In this document: positions 23,004 to 34,359 of the stretch, in pieces
How the letters are laid out: each line of letters begins with the position of its first letter
How positions within the stretch are numbered: position 1 is the first letter of the stretch
Notes under the pieces: generated by a model
What the model was told of the DNA's origin: nothing
Seen by the model: only the letters and a program-made list of their open reading frames with translations
The model's database searches: none
Assembly (NCBI RefSeq): GCF_022842145.1
Contig: NZ_JALHQD010000003.1
Location: 124,001 to 188,000 of the forward strand
Direction of reading: 5' to 3'
Origin: Tabrizicola sp.
GTDB taxonomy: Bacteria > Pseudomonadota > Alphaproteobacteria > Rhodobacterales > Rhodobacteraceae
DNA length: 64,000 nucleotides
Position numbers and translations under genes: made by a program

Positions 23004-23996
23004 ATGTCCTTCAAACTTACCGACCGCTGGCTCTGGGACAGCTGGTACATCCAGGATGGCGACATCTGGCACGGCTATTTCTTGCAAGCGCCGAAGTCGC
23101 TGATCGACCCCGACGCCCGCCACATGAACGCGACCCAGCGCCATGCGGTGTCCAAGGACCTGACCAACTGGACCGACATGGGAACCACGTTCGAGCCGCA
23201 GCGCAATGGCGCGGCCTGGGACGACAGCACGACCTGGACCGGATCGGTGGTCAAGGGCGACGACGGACTATGGCACCTGTTCTACACGGGCACCCAGAAG
23301 TCCGAGCAGTCGATGTACCAGCGCGTCGGCCACGCCACCTCGAAGGACCTGCACAACTGGACCCGCGTCGGGGACGGGCTGGCGCTGGACCTGACCGGCC
23401 CGAACGCCGACTGCTACGAGAAGGACCACGTGATCGGCCACTGGCACGACCGGGCGATGCGCGACCCCTGGGTCATGCGCGACCCGGACGGCGGCTGGCT
23501 GATGTACTTCACCGCCCGCGTGCCCGGCGTGCCGGAGCCGAACGCCGGCGGGGCCATCGGCTTTGCCACCTCTCCCGATCTGACGACCTGGACCCTGCAA
23601 CCCCCGGTCTTCCACGGCGGCTTTGGCCAGCTGGAGGTGCCGCAGGTCTTTCAGGTCGGGCAGCACTGGTACTGCCTGTTCTGCACCTCCTCGGTCCACT
23701 GGTCCGACCAGTACCGCCGCGACAACCCGGAAACACCCGTCACCGGCACTCATTACCTGATCGCCGACCACCCGCGCGGCCCCTGGCGCATCGCCCCCGG
23801 TCCCTTCCTGGACGGGGCCGAGCCCTGCCGCCGCTACGCCGCCCGCATCGCCCTTGGCCCGCAGGGGCTGGTGATCCTGGGCTTTGCCGACAGCGGCAAG
23901 GCGACCTTCGGCGGCTACATCATGGACCCCGAGCCGGTGACCATCGGCCCGGACGGACTTCTGCACGTTGAAACCCTCGCACAGGCGGCGGAGTAG
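23004..23996 (+). CDS. Five-bladed propeller glycoside hydrolase, GH68/GH32 (clan J)-like
   Basis: 330 residues, no signal peptide, so cytoplasmic. The triad of clan J can be read off: Asp12 in 'LWDSWYI' (levansucrase-like WDSW), Asp154 in 'MRDPWVM' (RDP transition-state motif) and Glu211 in 'GQLEVPQVF' (acid/base). 'TWTGSVV' (78-83) resembles the WSGSA substrate motif of GH68. It is shorter than true levansucrases (about 450) and may be a hydrolase or phosphorylase of an imported glycoside. AAGGAG precedes ATG 23004. It lies between permease and ATPase genes, so it acts on the transported sugar. Exact family and substrate are uncertain. Confidence 0.78.
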   Translation: MSFKLTDRWLWDSWYIQDGDIWHGYFLQAPKSLIDPDARHMNATQRHAVSKDLTNWTDMGTTFEPQRNGAAWDDSTTWTGSVVKGDDGLWHLFYTGTQKSEQSMYQRVGHATSKDLHNWTRVGDGLALDLTGPNADCYEKDHVIGHWHDRAMRDPWVMRDPDGGWLMYFTARVPGVPEPNAGGAIGFATSPDLTTWTLQPPVFHGGFGQLEVPQVFQVGQHWYCLFCTSSVHWSDQYRRDNPETPVTGTHYLIADHPRGPWRIAPGPFLDGAEPCRRYAARIALGPQGLVILGFADSGKATFGGYIMDPEPVTIGPDGLLHVETLAQAAE

Positions 23997-23999
23997 CAC

Positions 24000-25091
<1,092 letters not shown>

Positions 25092-25129
25092 ACGCCGGCA
25101 CCCAAGTCCTTGAAAGGCAACGCATTGAA

Positions 25130-25151
25130 ACCTGCCCGCACGCGGGCAGGT
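25130..25151. terminator. Bidirectional terminator between the ABC ATPase and FGGY kinase genes
   Basis: Stem ACCTGCCCG / CGGGCAGGT with loop CACG, between two convergent operons. On the plus strand it is followed by TCTG only, so it is not a perfect intrinsic terminator. Confidence 0.65.
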
Positions 25152-25167
25152 CTGCGGATCGCCCTCG

Positions 25168-26613
25168 TCAGCCCATCGCCTGCCGCACCGCCGCCGCCCA
25201 CTGATCCCGCAGTCCGGCCCGGACTTCTGTCGACATTGCCGGGGTCAGAACGGTCCCGCCCTCGGGCAGGGTCAGGCTGACCCCCAGCCCGGCCATCGCC
25301 ATCGCCGCCGCCCCGAAGGCCCCGATCTCCTCGATTCCCGAGACCAGGACAGGCCGACCGATCAGGTCCGCCTGAAGCTGCATCAGGAACCCGTTCCCCG
25401 AAGCCCCCCCATCCGCCCGCAGCTCCGCCAAGGGCTGCCCGACATCCGCCTCCATCGCCTGAAGGACGTCCGCGATCTGCTGGGCAATCGCCTCGAAGGT
25501 CGCCCGGGCCAGGTGGGCCGGCGTGGTCCCGTGGGTCATGCCCGCGACGATCCCCCGCGCCCCGTCGTTCCAGTGCGGCGCCCCAAGGCCAGCCAGGGCC
25601 GGAACGAAGGTCACGCCCCCCGCGTCCGGAACGGTCTGGGCCAGATCCGACAACGCGGCGGCATCCTTCAATCCCAGTAGCCCCGCCATGAACGCCGCCG
25701 CCTGCGCTGAGACGGTGATGTTGCCCTCCAGCGCATGGGCCGTCCCGTTCCGGTCGGTCCAGGCGATGGTCCCGGAAAGTCCGTGACGGGAGGCAGTCCG
25801 GACCGGGGTCAGGGTCATCAGCGAGGATCCGGTTCCATAGGTCGCCTTCACCGCCCCCGGCGCGCGGATGCCGTGGCCATAGAGGGCGGCATGGCTGTCC
25901 CCCATCATGGCCTGGATCGGGACGCCTTCGGGCAGGGCGGTGGCACCTGCGGCGGTGGTGCCGAACCGGCTGTCTGACGGCAGCGGGACTGGCAGGCAGT
26001 CAACCGGGGCCCCGAAGATCGCGCCGAGGTCGGCAGAGAAGGTCAGACTGCGGGTGTCGAACAACTGCGTCCGGCTGGCGTTGGAATGGTCGGTCGCAAA
26101 ACTTGCGCCCCCGGTCAGGTTCCAGAGAAGCCAGGCATCCACGGTCCCCGCGCGCAGGCGGCCTTCCGCATGCAGTGGAGCGGCGGAGGGAACGTTCCGC
26201 AGCACCCAGGCCAGTTTCGAAGCCGGGAAAAGCGGGTTGATGCCAAGGCCCGTCGCGGCGACTACGGCGGGGTCGTGTCCAGTCGAGACAAGCGCCGCGC
26301 AGTCCTCGGCGGTGCGGCGGCATTGCCAGATCGGGGCGGGGCAGATCGGCTTGCTGGTGGCGCTGTCCCAAAGGACCAGCGTCTCGCGCTGGTTGGCGAT
26401 GGCGATGGCGTCCGGGGTTCCAGCCTGCCCGACGATCTTCGCGATGACCTGCTGGACCGAGGCCCAGATGTCGGACGCGGATTGCTCGGCCCAACCAAGG
26501 TGGGGGTAGCTGGTGGTCAGGGGCGCCGCGGCGCGGGCGAGGATGCTGCCGGTCTGGTCAATCAGCAGCGCCTTGGTGTTCGTGGTGCCCTGGTCGATGG
26601 CGAGGACACGCAT
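25168..26613 (-). CDS. FGGY-family carbohydrate kinase (candidate apulose kinase)
   Basis: 481 residues. The N-terminal ATPase fold has 'LAIDQGTTNTKALLID' (phosphate 1), a 'NQRETLVLWD' substrate loop like glycerol kinase, 'GTGSSLMTL' (phosphate 2) and C-terminal 'RADGGASGNGFLMQLQADLIGRP'. Family members phosphorylate glycerol, pentuloses or tetritols. It is last in a leftward operon with an L-fucose-isomerase-like enzyme and a split transketolase. That combination matches non-oxidative D-apiose catabolism, where it would make apulose 4-phosphate. The pathway assignment is inferred from the gene set; the family is certain. Confidence 0.85.
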   Translation of the reverse strand: MRVLAIDQGTTNTKALLIDQTGSILARAAAPLTTSYPHLGWAEQSASDIWASVQQVIAKIVGQAGTPDAIAIANQRETLVLWDSATSKPICPAPIWQCRRTAEDCAALVSTGHDPAVVAATGLGINPLFPASKLAWVLRNVPSAAPLHAEGRLRAGTVDAWLLWNLTGGASFATDHSNASRTQLFDTRSLTFSADLGAIFGAPVDCLPVPLPSDSRFGTTAAGATALPEGVPIQAMMGDSHAALYGHGIRAPGAVKATYGTGSSLMTLTPVRTASRHGLSGTIAWTDRNGTAHALEGNITVSAQAAAFMAGLLGLKDAAALSDLAQTVPDAGGVTFVPALAGLGAPHWNDGARGIVAGMTHGTTPAHLARATFEAIAQQIADVLQAMEADVGQPLAELRADGGASGNGFLMQLQADLIGRPVLVSGIEEIGAFGAAAMAMAGLGVSLTLPEGGTVLTPAMSTEVRAGLRDQWAAAVRQAMG

Positions 26614-26616
26614 CGC

Positions 26617-27573
26617 TCAGGCCTTGCGGGCAAGCGCGCGGTGGGCGGCGGCGGCGATGCCCTCGGGGCTCAGGCCGTATTCCTGGAAGAGCCAGTCGGT
26701 AGAGCCGGTGGGCAGGAAGCCGGGAAAGCCGACGCGTTCGACGGGGACGGGCTTGTTCGCGGACGTGAACTCGGCCACCGCGCCGCCGAGGCCGCCGCGA
26801 ATGGAGGCCTCCTCGACCGTCACGATCGCGCCGGTCGCGGCGGCGGCGTGGAGAGCGGCTTCGTCCAGCGGGTTGATGGTGGAGAAGTTCAGGACGCGGG
26901 CCTGGATGCCTTCGGCCTTGAGGAGGTCGGCCGCGGAAGCGGCAAGGTGGACGGTGGTGCCGCAAGCGATGATCGCAAGGTCGGACCCCTCGTGCACGAT
27001 TTCGGCATGGCCGGGGCGGAACTGGCGGTCGGGGATATTGAGGTCAGGGACCGGCATCCGGGACAGGCGCAGGTAGACCGGTCCTTCGTGCCGCGCGGCC
27101 CACTTCACCGCTTCCGCGGTTTCCCAGGCGTCGGCGGGGACGATGATGGTGAGGTTCGTCAGCGGCCGCAGCCAGGCGAAATCCTCGATGGAGTGGTGGG
27201 TGGCGCCAAGCTCTCCGTAGGCGATGCCGGAGGACTGGCCGACGAGCTTCACGTTGAAGCTGGAATAGGCGATGTCGGCCTTGACCTGTTCCAGCGCACG
27301 CCCGGTCAGAAAGCAGGAGGCGGCGGAGACAAAGGGAATGCGGCCGCCGTTGGCAAGGCCCGCGCCCACGCCGACCATCACCTGTTCGGCGATGCCGACG
27401 TTGATCAGGCGGTCGGGGAACTTCTTCTGGAAGCTGTTCAGCTTGGACGATCCGACGGAGTCGTTGACGACGGCAACGATGCGGGGGTCGGCTTCGGCCA
27501 GTTGTTCCAGTGTGGCAACCCAGGCGTTGCGGCAGTCCTGGAAGCCGGCGGCGGTGGGGGCGGCGGTTGCCAT
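26617..27573 (-). CDS. Transketolase, C-terminal subunit (pyrimidine-binding plus C domain)
   Basis: 318 residues containing the TPP pyrimidine-binding domain ('INVGIAEQVMVGVGAGLANGG', with the conserved Glu) and the C-terminal domain ('VTVEEASIRGGLGGAVAEF'). It lacks the N-terminal domain, which is encoded by the preceding gene. Its ATG shares one base with that gene's stop (TGATG), ensuring equal synthesis. Split transketolases occur in apulose-4-phosphate transketolase (AptAB), and the flanking kinase and isomerase support this. A generic split transketolase remains possible. Confidence 0.88.
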   Translation of the reverse strand: MATAAPTAAGFQDCRNAWVATLEQLAEADPRIVAVVNDSVGSSKLNSFQKKFPDRLINVGIAEQVMVGVGAGLANGGRIPFVSAASCFLTGRALEQVKADIAYSSFNVKLVGQSSGIAYGELGATHHSIEDFAWLRPLTNLTIIVPADAWETAEAVKWAARHEGPVYLRLSRMPVPDLNIPDRQFRPGHAEIVHEGSDLAIIACGTTVHLAASAADLLKAEGIQARVLNFSTINPLDEAALHAAAATGAIVTVEEASIRGGLGGAVAEFTSANKPVPVERVGFPGFLPTGSTDWLFQEYGLSPEGIAAAAHRALARKA

Positions 27574-28388
27574 CAGACCAATTCCTTCATCGCTTGTTCG
27601 TACTGCGCGGCATTGGGAACTCCGTGGTGCCAGGAGGCGACACCTTCCATGAAGGAGACGCCTTTGCCCTTGGTGGTGTTGGCGATCACGCAGCGCGGTT
27701 TGGTGCCCGGAGACGCGCCAAGCACGGCCAAGAGGGCGGCATGGTCGTGGCCGTCGACCTCTTGCACGTCGAAGCCAAAGGCGCGGTACTTGTCGTCCAG
27801 GGGGTCGAGGCCCGAGGTTTCCTCGGTTCCGGCGCCCTGTTGCAGGCGATTGCGGTCGATGATCAGGGTCAGGTTCGCCAGCTTGCGGTGGCCCGCGACC
27901 ATCGCGGCCTCCCAGTTCGAGCCTTCCTGCTGCTCGCCGTCGCCGGTCAGGACAAAGGTGCGGTAGCTGGCGCCGGTGATCTGGCCCGCGATGGCGATGC
28001 CGGTGGCGACGGGGAAGCCGTGGCCGAGGGGGCCGGTGTTGGTTTCCACCCCTGGCAGGTAGTTGCGGTTCGGGTGGCCGTTCAGAAGCGACTTTGGCTG
28101 CATGTAGGTGGGAAGCCAGTCCTCGGGGAAGTATCCCGCCGCGCAGAGGGCGGAATAGAGCGCGCCGGTGGCGTGGCCCTTGGACATGACGAAACGGTCA
28201 CGCTCGGGCATGTCGGGGCGGGTGGGGTCATAGTTCAGCACGCCGAAGTAAAGCGTGGCGAGGATGTCCATCGCCGAGAAGTCGCCGCCGGGGTGCCCAA
28301 GCTGGGCGCGGTGGACCATCGTGAAGGCGGTCCGGCGCATCCAGAGCGCCTTGTCCCGGATCAAGGGGAGCTTGTCGTTTGTCAGCAT
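27573..28388 (-). CDS. Transketolase, N-terminal (TPP-binding) subunit
   Basis: 271 residues with the TPP/Mg motif 'LTGDGEQQEGSNWEAAMVAG' ending in 'NLTLIIDRN'. The active-site His-rich segments 'LGHPGGDFSAMD', 'MSKGHATGALY' and 'GPLGHGFPVATG' are all present. It pairs with the downstream C-terminal subunit. In the proposed apiose route the complex would move a ketol unit from apulose 4-phosphate to glyceraldehyde 3-phosphate, giving dihydroxyacetone phosphate and xylulose 5-phosphate. It starts 4 bp after the isomerase stop. Confidence 0.88.
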   Translation of the reverse strand: MLTNDKLPLIRDKALWMRRTAFTMVHRAQLGHPGGDFSAMDILATLYFGVLNYDPTRPDMPERDRFVMSKGHATGALYSALCAAGYFPEDWLPTYMQPKSLLNGHPNRNYLPGVETNTGPLGHGFPVATGIAIAGQITGASYRTFVLTGDGEQQEGSNWEAAMVAGHRKLANLTLIIDRNRLQQGAGTEETSGLDPLDDKYRAFGFDVQEVDGHDHAALLAVLGASPGTKPRCVIANTTKGKGVSFMEGVASWHHGVPNAAQYEQAMKELV

Positions 28389-28392
28389 GTTT

Positions 28393-29859
28393 TCAGAACC
28401 GGTTCGGGAGGAAAAGTTGCGGCTCGGGTTCGCCGCCGTGGTGGTAGATCGGCCAGCCGAGGTAGCGGGTGACGGCCTCGTTCACCACATCGGCGTGGTG
28501 GCCGCGGACCATCGCGACGTGGTGTTCGAAGCCGTTTTGCGTCACGAACTTCAGAAGTTTGCGGAGGCCTTGCACGCGCGTGGTGGCGATGCCGCCGTCC
28601 ATGCCGAAGGGGTGGTCGGTGAACTCGCCCTGCCCAAGGTAGCACTTCACCGTGCCGCGCCGGTCGTCGGTGGAGAGGCGGAAGTAGGTCATCGGGCCGG
28701 GTTTGACCTTGCCCTTGACCGCACCGAAGCATTTCGACCGGCCGATGCTTTCGCCCAGCACATCCAGTTCGCCCACCTCGGGTGTGTCGCCGATGAAGGT
28801 TTTCGGGAAGTTGCCGCAATGGGTGCAGACGCAGAGGTCTTCCTCGTAGGCGTAGTTGTTGTTCCAGTCGAGGATAGCGGGCGGCGCGCCGGAGGCCAGC
28901 GCGAGGGTGTACATGGAGAGCGCGCCGATGATGTCGACCTCGCAGGCCGAGGGCATCAGGTCTTCGCCCATCATCGACATGGTCAGGCAGGTGGCACAGC
29001 CGAAGTTGTCCTGCAGGGACCGCCAGCACTGGATGGCCGAGGCGTCGCAGCCGTTCTCGGCGATCCAGCGGTTGACGGCGAGGGTCCAGCGGGCTTGTTT
29101 CTCGATCTGGGCGGGCTGGATGTGGGCCGGGATGTTACCGTAGGTCTTGACCTTCTGAAGGGTGGTCAGAAGGGCCGGATCGTCGGGCTGGATTGCGGAG
29201 GCGGCCCCCATCATTTCGCTGAGGTCGACGGTCACGACAGTGACGCCAGCCGCTTGCAGCAGTTTTTCACTGTAGCGCATGGTCTGGAACGCGCCGGTCC
29301 GTGCCCCGATGGAGCCGAGGCGGGCGTTGCGCAGGCCCTTCACGGTGCGGCAGACCCGGGCGAAACGGTCTAAGTCGCGGCCGAATTCCTCACCCCAGGT
29401 GTCGCAGGTGTGGCTCGTCGTCTCGGTGAACGGGACGCCGTACTGCCAGAAGTTGTTGGTCACGCTGATCTTGCCGCAGAACGCGTCGCGGCGTTCGGAA
29501 ACGGAAACCTTCGCGACCTCGTCGTTGGACGCCTGCAAGAGGATGGGCACGTTCAGACGGGCGCGGTTGACAAGTTCGGCGACGGCGATCTCGTCGCCGA
29601 AGTTCGGCAGGCAGATCACCAGCCCGTCGATCTTGTCGGCATTCGCCTTGAAATGGGCTGCGTAAAGGTCGGCATCGGCGATGGATTGCACGGCACCGTT
29701 GGCGGTCGCCTCGAAGGGCAGGATGACCGCGTCGATGTTCAGCTTTGCCAATTGCGCCAGCACGTCATCGCGCGCGGCCTTGCAGGGGGCCGGGCTGAAG
29801 AAGGCGCGGCTGCCGATGACGACGCCAAGACTGATCCGGCGCTGGAAGATGGTGGACAT
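28393..29859 (-). CDS. L-fucose/L-arabinose isomerase-fold enzyme (candidate D-apiose isomerase)
   Basis: 488 residues from ATG 29859, preceded by GGAGGGG. The C-terminal half has the metal and catalytic set of the L-fucose isomerase family: Glu in 'MPSACEVDIIGAL', Asp in 'AILDWNNNYA' and His in 'AMVRGHHADV'. The N-terminal half is an 'ISLGVVIGSRAFF' Rossmann-like domain. Cysteine-rich 'DLCVCTHCGNFP' is notable. It is first in the operon with the split transketolase and FGGY kinase, divergent from the ABC importer, which favours an aldose-ketose isomerase for a branched pentose. Substrate by inference only. Confidence 0.82.
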   Translation of the reverse strand: MSTIFQRRISLGVVIGSRAFFSPAPCKAARDDVLAQLAKLNIDAVILPFEATANGAVQSIADADLYAAHFKANADKIDGLVICLPNFGDEIAVAELVNRARLNVPILLQASNDEVAKVSVSERRDAFCGKISVTNNFWQYGVPFTETTSHTCDTWGEEFGRDLDRFARVCRTVKGLRNARLGSIGARTGAFQTMRYSEKLLQAAGVTVVTVDLSEMMGAASAIQPDDPALLTTLQKVKTYGNIPAHIQPAQIEKQARWTLAVNRWIAENGCDASAIQCWRSLQDNFGCATCLTMSMMGEDLMPSACEVDIIGALSMYTLALASGAPPAILDWNNNYAYEEDLCVCTHCGNFPKTFIGDTPEVGELDVLGESIGRSKCFGAVKGKVKPGPMTYFRLSTDDRRGTVKCYLGQGEFTDHPFGMDGGIATTRVQGLRKLLKFVTQNGFEHHVAMVRGHHADVVNEAVTRYLGWPIYHHGGEPEPQLFLPNRF

Positions 29860-29880
29860 GGTTCCCCTCCGCGGCCTGTG

Positions 29881-29914
29881 TTCGATACTCACAAGCTGTT
29901 TCGAATAGTTTCGA
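29881..29914. promoter_or_regulatory. Candidate DeoR operator near the isomerase promoter
   Basis: TTCGAT at 29881, then TTTCGA at 29899-29904 and again at 29909-29914, exactly 10 bp apart (one helical turn). A weak minus-strand promoter may lie just upstream (TTGTGC complement at 29951-29946, AT-rich -10 around 29928-29923). The phased direct repeats match those at 30023 and 34360. Confidence 0.5.
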
Positions 29915-30022
29915 TTGATGTGTTTTTATCTCGACTGATCCATTTGCACAAGCGCAGAAACCGGACGCAGCCCTGTCCACGGATGTTCGCCTGAGAAAAC
30001 CGATGCGGCAAGCTAAATGATC

Positions 30023-31068
<1,046 letters not shown>

Positions 31069-31086
31069 ACCTGACGGACCGACGAC

Positions 31087-31115
31087 CCGGCGCGCGCGAG
31101 ATCGTCGCGCGCCGG
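31087..31115 (+). terminator. Hairpin after the binding-protein gene
   Basis: Stem CCGGCGCGCG / CGCGCGCCGG (31087-31096 and 31106-31115), followed by TGTTT. It probably stabilises the binding-protein message or partly terminates transcription. Confidence 0.65.
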
Positions 31116-31136
31116 TGTTTCCATTGGAAGACCGCC

Positions 31137-31778
31137 ATGAAATCCCATGTTGTCGCGCTGTGCCTGATGGCCGCGCTGGCCCTGCCGGGCTGCAAGATCG
31201 TCAAGACCGTCGCCGAGGGCGAGGGCGCTGCTGCCGTCGCCGGTGAGGCCGGGGATGACGCCCGGATCGCGGCGCTGCTGGACAAGACCTATGACGCCGA
31301 GCTTCTGCCGCTGCTCGCCAAGGCTTTGCCGGTAGCTGACCTGCGCGCGGCCTTGGCCGGAGGGCTGGAGGCTGCCGGGGCGGCGCACGGCAACAAGGGG
31401 TCGGGCGAGGGTGCGGCGTGGAATTTCGCGGTGAAGGGCGAGGGGAAGGTGGTCGAGGCCAACCTCACCTCCCGCGCGCGCAAGGCGATGGTGGATACGG
31501 ACGGCGATGGTGCCGCGGACGTGATGCTGCAACTGGGTCCGGTGATCAAGGGATCATCGCTGAGGGATGTGGCACCATTCTACCGCTTCGGAGATTTCCG
31601 CGACCAGATCGAATTCGCCAAGCTGGCCCGGGCGCTGAATGACCGGGCTTCGACCGCTCTGGTGGTGCCGGAGGGTGAACTGGTCGGCAAGTCCGTCAGC
31701 TTCGCCGGAACAGTGGACCTGAAGGCGGTCGGGGACGCCTGGCTGGTGACGGTCGTGACCTTTGCGGTCGCACCATGA
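31137..31778 (+). CDS. DUF2291 lipoprotein
   Basis: 213 residues with a lipobox LALPGC (Cys at about residue 19) and the DUF2291-type features 'CKIVKT', 'YRFGDFRDQIEFAKLARALNDRA' and 'GKSVSFAGTVDL'. Genes of this family regularly sit inside ribose-type sugar importer operons, including those thought to import apiose. The function is unknown; an envelope accessory to uptake is likely. Its stop overlaps the ATPase start (ATGA). Confidence 0.85.
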   Translation: MKSHVVALCLMAALALPGCKIVKTVAEGEGAAAVAGEAGDDARIAALLDKTYDAELLPLLAKALPVADLRAALAGGLEAAGAAHGNKGSGEGAAWNFAVKGEGKVVEANLTSRARKAMVDTDGDGAADVMLQLGPVIKGSSLRDVAPFYRFGDFRDQIEFAKLARALNDRASTALVVPEGELVGKSVSFAGTVDLKAVGDAWLVTVVTFAVAP

Positions 31779-33301
31779 CCGACCATCCGATCGGCCTGAC
31801 CATCCGGGGCGGCGTGAAGGTCTACCCCGGCACCCGCGCCTTGAAGGGCGTGGATTTCGACCTGCGGATGGGGGCGGTGAATGTCCTCGTGGGTGAGAAC
31901 GGGGCGGGGAAGTCCACCCTGATGAAGGTGATCGCCGGGGTCGAGACGCTGACCGAGGGCCGGATCGAGATGGAGGGCCGCGAGGTCCACTTCCGGTCGA
32001 AGGGCGACGCGGTGAAGGCGGGGATCGGGATCGTCTTTCAGGAGCTGAACCTGTTTCCAAACCTGACAGTGGCCGAGAACATCTTCATCGGCCACGAGCC
32101 GGTCCGTGCGGGCGTGGACATCGACCAGGCCGCTCAGGCAAACGCGACGGCAGCCCTCATGCGACGGCTGGAGCAGGACATCACGCCGGACACTCCGCTG
32201 GACCATCTGCGGGTCGGGCAGCAGCAGATCGTGGAGATTGCCAAGGCGCTGTCTCAGGACGCGCGGATATTGATCCTGGACGAACCGACCAGTGCGCTTT
32301 CGGCGGCAGAGGTCGAGGTGCTGTTCCGGGTGATCGCCGAACTGAAGGCTCAGGGCGTGGGGATCGTCTACATCAGTCACCGGCTGGATGAGCTGATCCG
32401 CGTCGGCGACTATATCACCGTCCTGCGGGATGGCGAGATCACCGGGTCGCGGGCGATGGCGGGGGTGGATATCCCCTGGATCGTTCGGGCGATGATCGGG
32501 GAGAAGACCAAGGAATTCCCGCGCACCACGGCTGCGGCCTTCGGGGACGAGGTGTTCCGGGCCGAGGACGTGACGCTGCCCCGCGCGGGCGGGGGCTTTG
32601 CGGTGGACCATGTCAACCTCTCGGTCCGCAAGGGCGAGATCGTCGGGCTTTACGGGCTGATGGGCGCGGGCCGGACCGAGTTTCTGGAATGCGTGATGGC
32701 GCAGCACCCGGCCTCGCGCGGCAGGATGTTTGTCGAAGGCGCTCCGCTGGTCGAACGCGACGTGGCGGGCCGGATTGCGCGGGGGATCGCGCTGATCCCG
32801 GAAGACCGCAAGCGTGACGGGCTGGTGCAGATCATGGCGATCCGCGAAAATCTGACGCTGTCCTCGCTGGGGCTGTTCACACGGCTGATGCACCTGGACC
32901 TGAAGGCCGAGGCGGCCAAGGCGATGGAGTTCGTGAAGCGGCTGACGATCAAGGTCGCCAGCCCCGAGAACCCGGTTTCCAGCCTGTCGGGCGGCAACCA
33001 GCAGAAGGTGGTCATCGGCAAGGCGCTGATGACCTCGCCGAAGATCCTCTTGATGGATGAGCCCAGCCGAGGGATCGACATCGGCGCCAAGGCCGAGGTG
33101 TTCCGCACGATGCGCGACCTTGCGGCGCAGGGCCTCGGCATTCTTTTCGTGACCTCTGACCTGGACGAGGTGCTGGCGCTGTCGGACCGCATCCTTGTCA
33201 TGGCGAACGGGCGGATTTCCGGGGAATTCCCGGCCGGCACCGAAGCCGCCACTGTGATCGCCGCCGCGACGCCGAGTTTCAAGAAGGACCAAGCCGCATG
33301 A
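31775..33301 (+). CDS. Sugar ABC ATP-binding protein, RbsA/MglA type (double ATPase)
   Basis: 508 residues with two nucleotide-binding halves. The first has Walker A GENGAGKST (about 41-49), 'LRVGQQQIVEIAKAL' and 'LILDEPTSALS'. The second has a degenerate P-loop GLMGAGRTE, an intact 'LSGGNQQKVVIGKAL' and 'LLMDEPSRGIDIGAK'. This asymmetry is normal for RbsA. It overlaps both neighbours by 4 bp (ATGA at each end). Confidence 0.96.
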   Translation: MTDHPIGLTIRGGVKVYPGTRALKGVDFDLRMGAVNVLVGENGAGKSTLMKVIAGVETLTEGRIEMEGREVHFRSKGDAVKAGIGIVFQELNLFPNLTVAENIFIGHEPVRAGVDIDQAAQANATAALMRRLEQDITPDTPLDHLRVGQQQIVEIAKALSQDARILILDEPTSALSAAEVEVLFRVIAELKAQGVGIVYISHRLDELIRVGDYITVLRDGEITGSRAMAGVDIPWIVRAMIGEKTKEFPRTTAAAFGDEVFRAEDVTLPRAGGGFAVDHVNLSVRKGEIVGLYGLMGAGRTEFLECVMAQHPASRGRMFVEGAPLVERDVAGRIARGIALIPEDRKRDGLVQIMAIRENLTLSSLGLFTRLMHLDLKAEAAKAMEFVKRLTIKVASPENPVSSLSGGNQQKVVIGKALMTSPKILLMDEPSRGIDIGAKAEVFRTMRDLAAQGLGILFVTSDLDEVLALSDRILVMANGRISGEFPAGTEAATVIAAATPSFKKDQAA

Positions 33302-34347
33302 CCGCTTCCATCGCCTCACCCCAGCAGAACTGGCTGCTTCTGGTCCTGCGCTTGCGGACCTTTGTCGCTCTCCTGCTCGTGCTGGCCTATTTCAGCGTCA
33401 TGGCGCCCAACTTCCTGAGTGCGGCGAACGCGGTGATCGTGTCGAAGCACGTGGCGCTGAATGCATTCCTGGCGATCGGGATGACATTCGTCATCATCAC
33501 CGGGGGGATCGACCTGTCGGTCGGCTCCATCGTCGGGCTCTGCGCGATGGTGGCCGGGTGGCTGGTGCTGAACGGGGTCGACCTTGGGATCGGCTATTCG
33601 GTCTGGTTCAACACCTGGGAGATCGTCGGGATCACGCTTCTGGTCGGTGTCGGCGTGGGGCTGGTCAACGGGTTGCTGATCACCCGGCTGAACGTGGCCC
33701 CCTTCATCGCCACCTTGGGCACGCTTTACATCGCGCGGGGGGCGGCGCTGCTGTCGTCCGAAGGGCGGACCTTTCCGAACCTGTCGGGGACCGCCGAGAT
33801 GGGGACCGCGAGCTTTCCCGTGATCGGGACGGGAAACCTGCTGGGCCTGCCGGTGATGATCTGGCTTCTGGTCGCGGTGGCGCTGGGGGCGCATTACGTC
33901 TCGCGCCGGACACCTTTGGGGCGGCACATCTATGCGGTCGGCGGGAACGAGCGGGGGGCGGCGCTTTCCGGGGTCAAGGTCGACCGGGTGAAGCTGTTCG
34001 TCTACATGTTCTCGGGCTTCTGCGCGGGGCTGGTGGGGATCATCATCGCCAGCCAATTGCAGGCCGCGCATCCCGCGACGGGGGAGACGTTCGAGCTGAA
34101 CGCCATCGCGGCGGCGGTCTTGGGCGGAACCTCGATGTCGGGCGGGCGGGGGCGCATCTTCGGGACGATCATCGGTGCCTTCGTCATCGGCATCCTGTCC
34201 GACGGGCTGATCATGATGGGCGTGTCCAGTTTCTGGCAGACGGTGATCAAGGGCGTCGTCATCGTGCTGGCGGTGGTGATCGACCAGGCGCAAAGCCGGT
34301 TGCAGGCGCGGGTGGCGCTGGCGCAGGAGGCTGCGGTGGGCCGTTGA
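33298..34347 (+). CDS. Sugar ABC permease, RbsC type
   Basis: 349 residues, about 8-10 membrane helices. 'NAFLAIGMTFVIITGGIDLSVGSIVG' (about residues 55-80) and 'VGGNERGAALSGVKVDRVKL' are diagnostic of RbsC-family permeases; 'AVLGGTSMSGGRGRIFGTIIGA' follows. It pairs with the RbsA-like ATPase. The start overlaps the ATPase stop (ATGA). Confidence 0.95.
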   Translation: MTASIASPQQNWLLLVLRLRTFVALLLVLAYFSVMAPNFLSAANAVIVSKHVALNAFLAIGMTFVIITGGIDLSVGSIVGLCAMVAGWLVLNGVDLGIGYSVWFNTWEIVGITLLVGVGVGLVNGLLITRLNVAPFIATLGTLYIARGAALLSSEGRTFPNLSGTAEMGTASFPVIGTGNLLGLPVMIWLLVAVALGAHYVSRRTPLGRHIYAVGGNERGAALSGVKVDRVKLFVYMFSGFCAGLVGIIIASQLQAAHPATGETFELNAIAAAVLGGTSMSGGRGRIFGTIIGAFVIGILSDGLIMMGVSSFWQTVIKGVVIVLAVVIDQAQSRLQARVALAQEAAVGR

Positions 34348-34359
34348 GGCCGTTGGTTT

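Noticed and set aside
25168-29859. Sulfoquinovose sulfo-transketolase pathway as an explanation for the split transketolase
   Set aside because: That pathway needs sulfosugar-specific isomerase and reductase genes, none seen here, and it has no FGGY kinase; the apiose-type set fits better.
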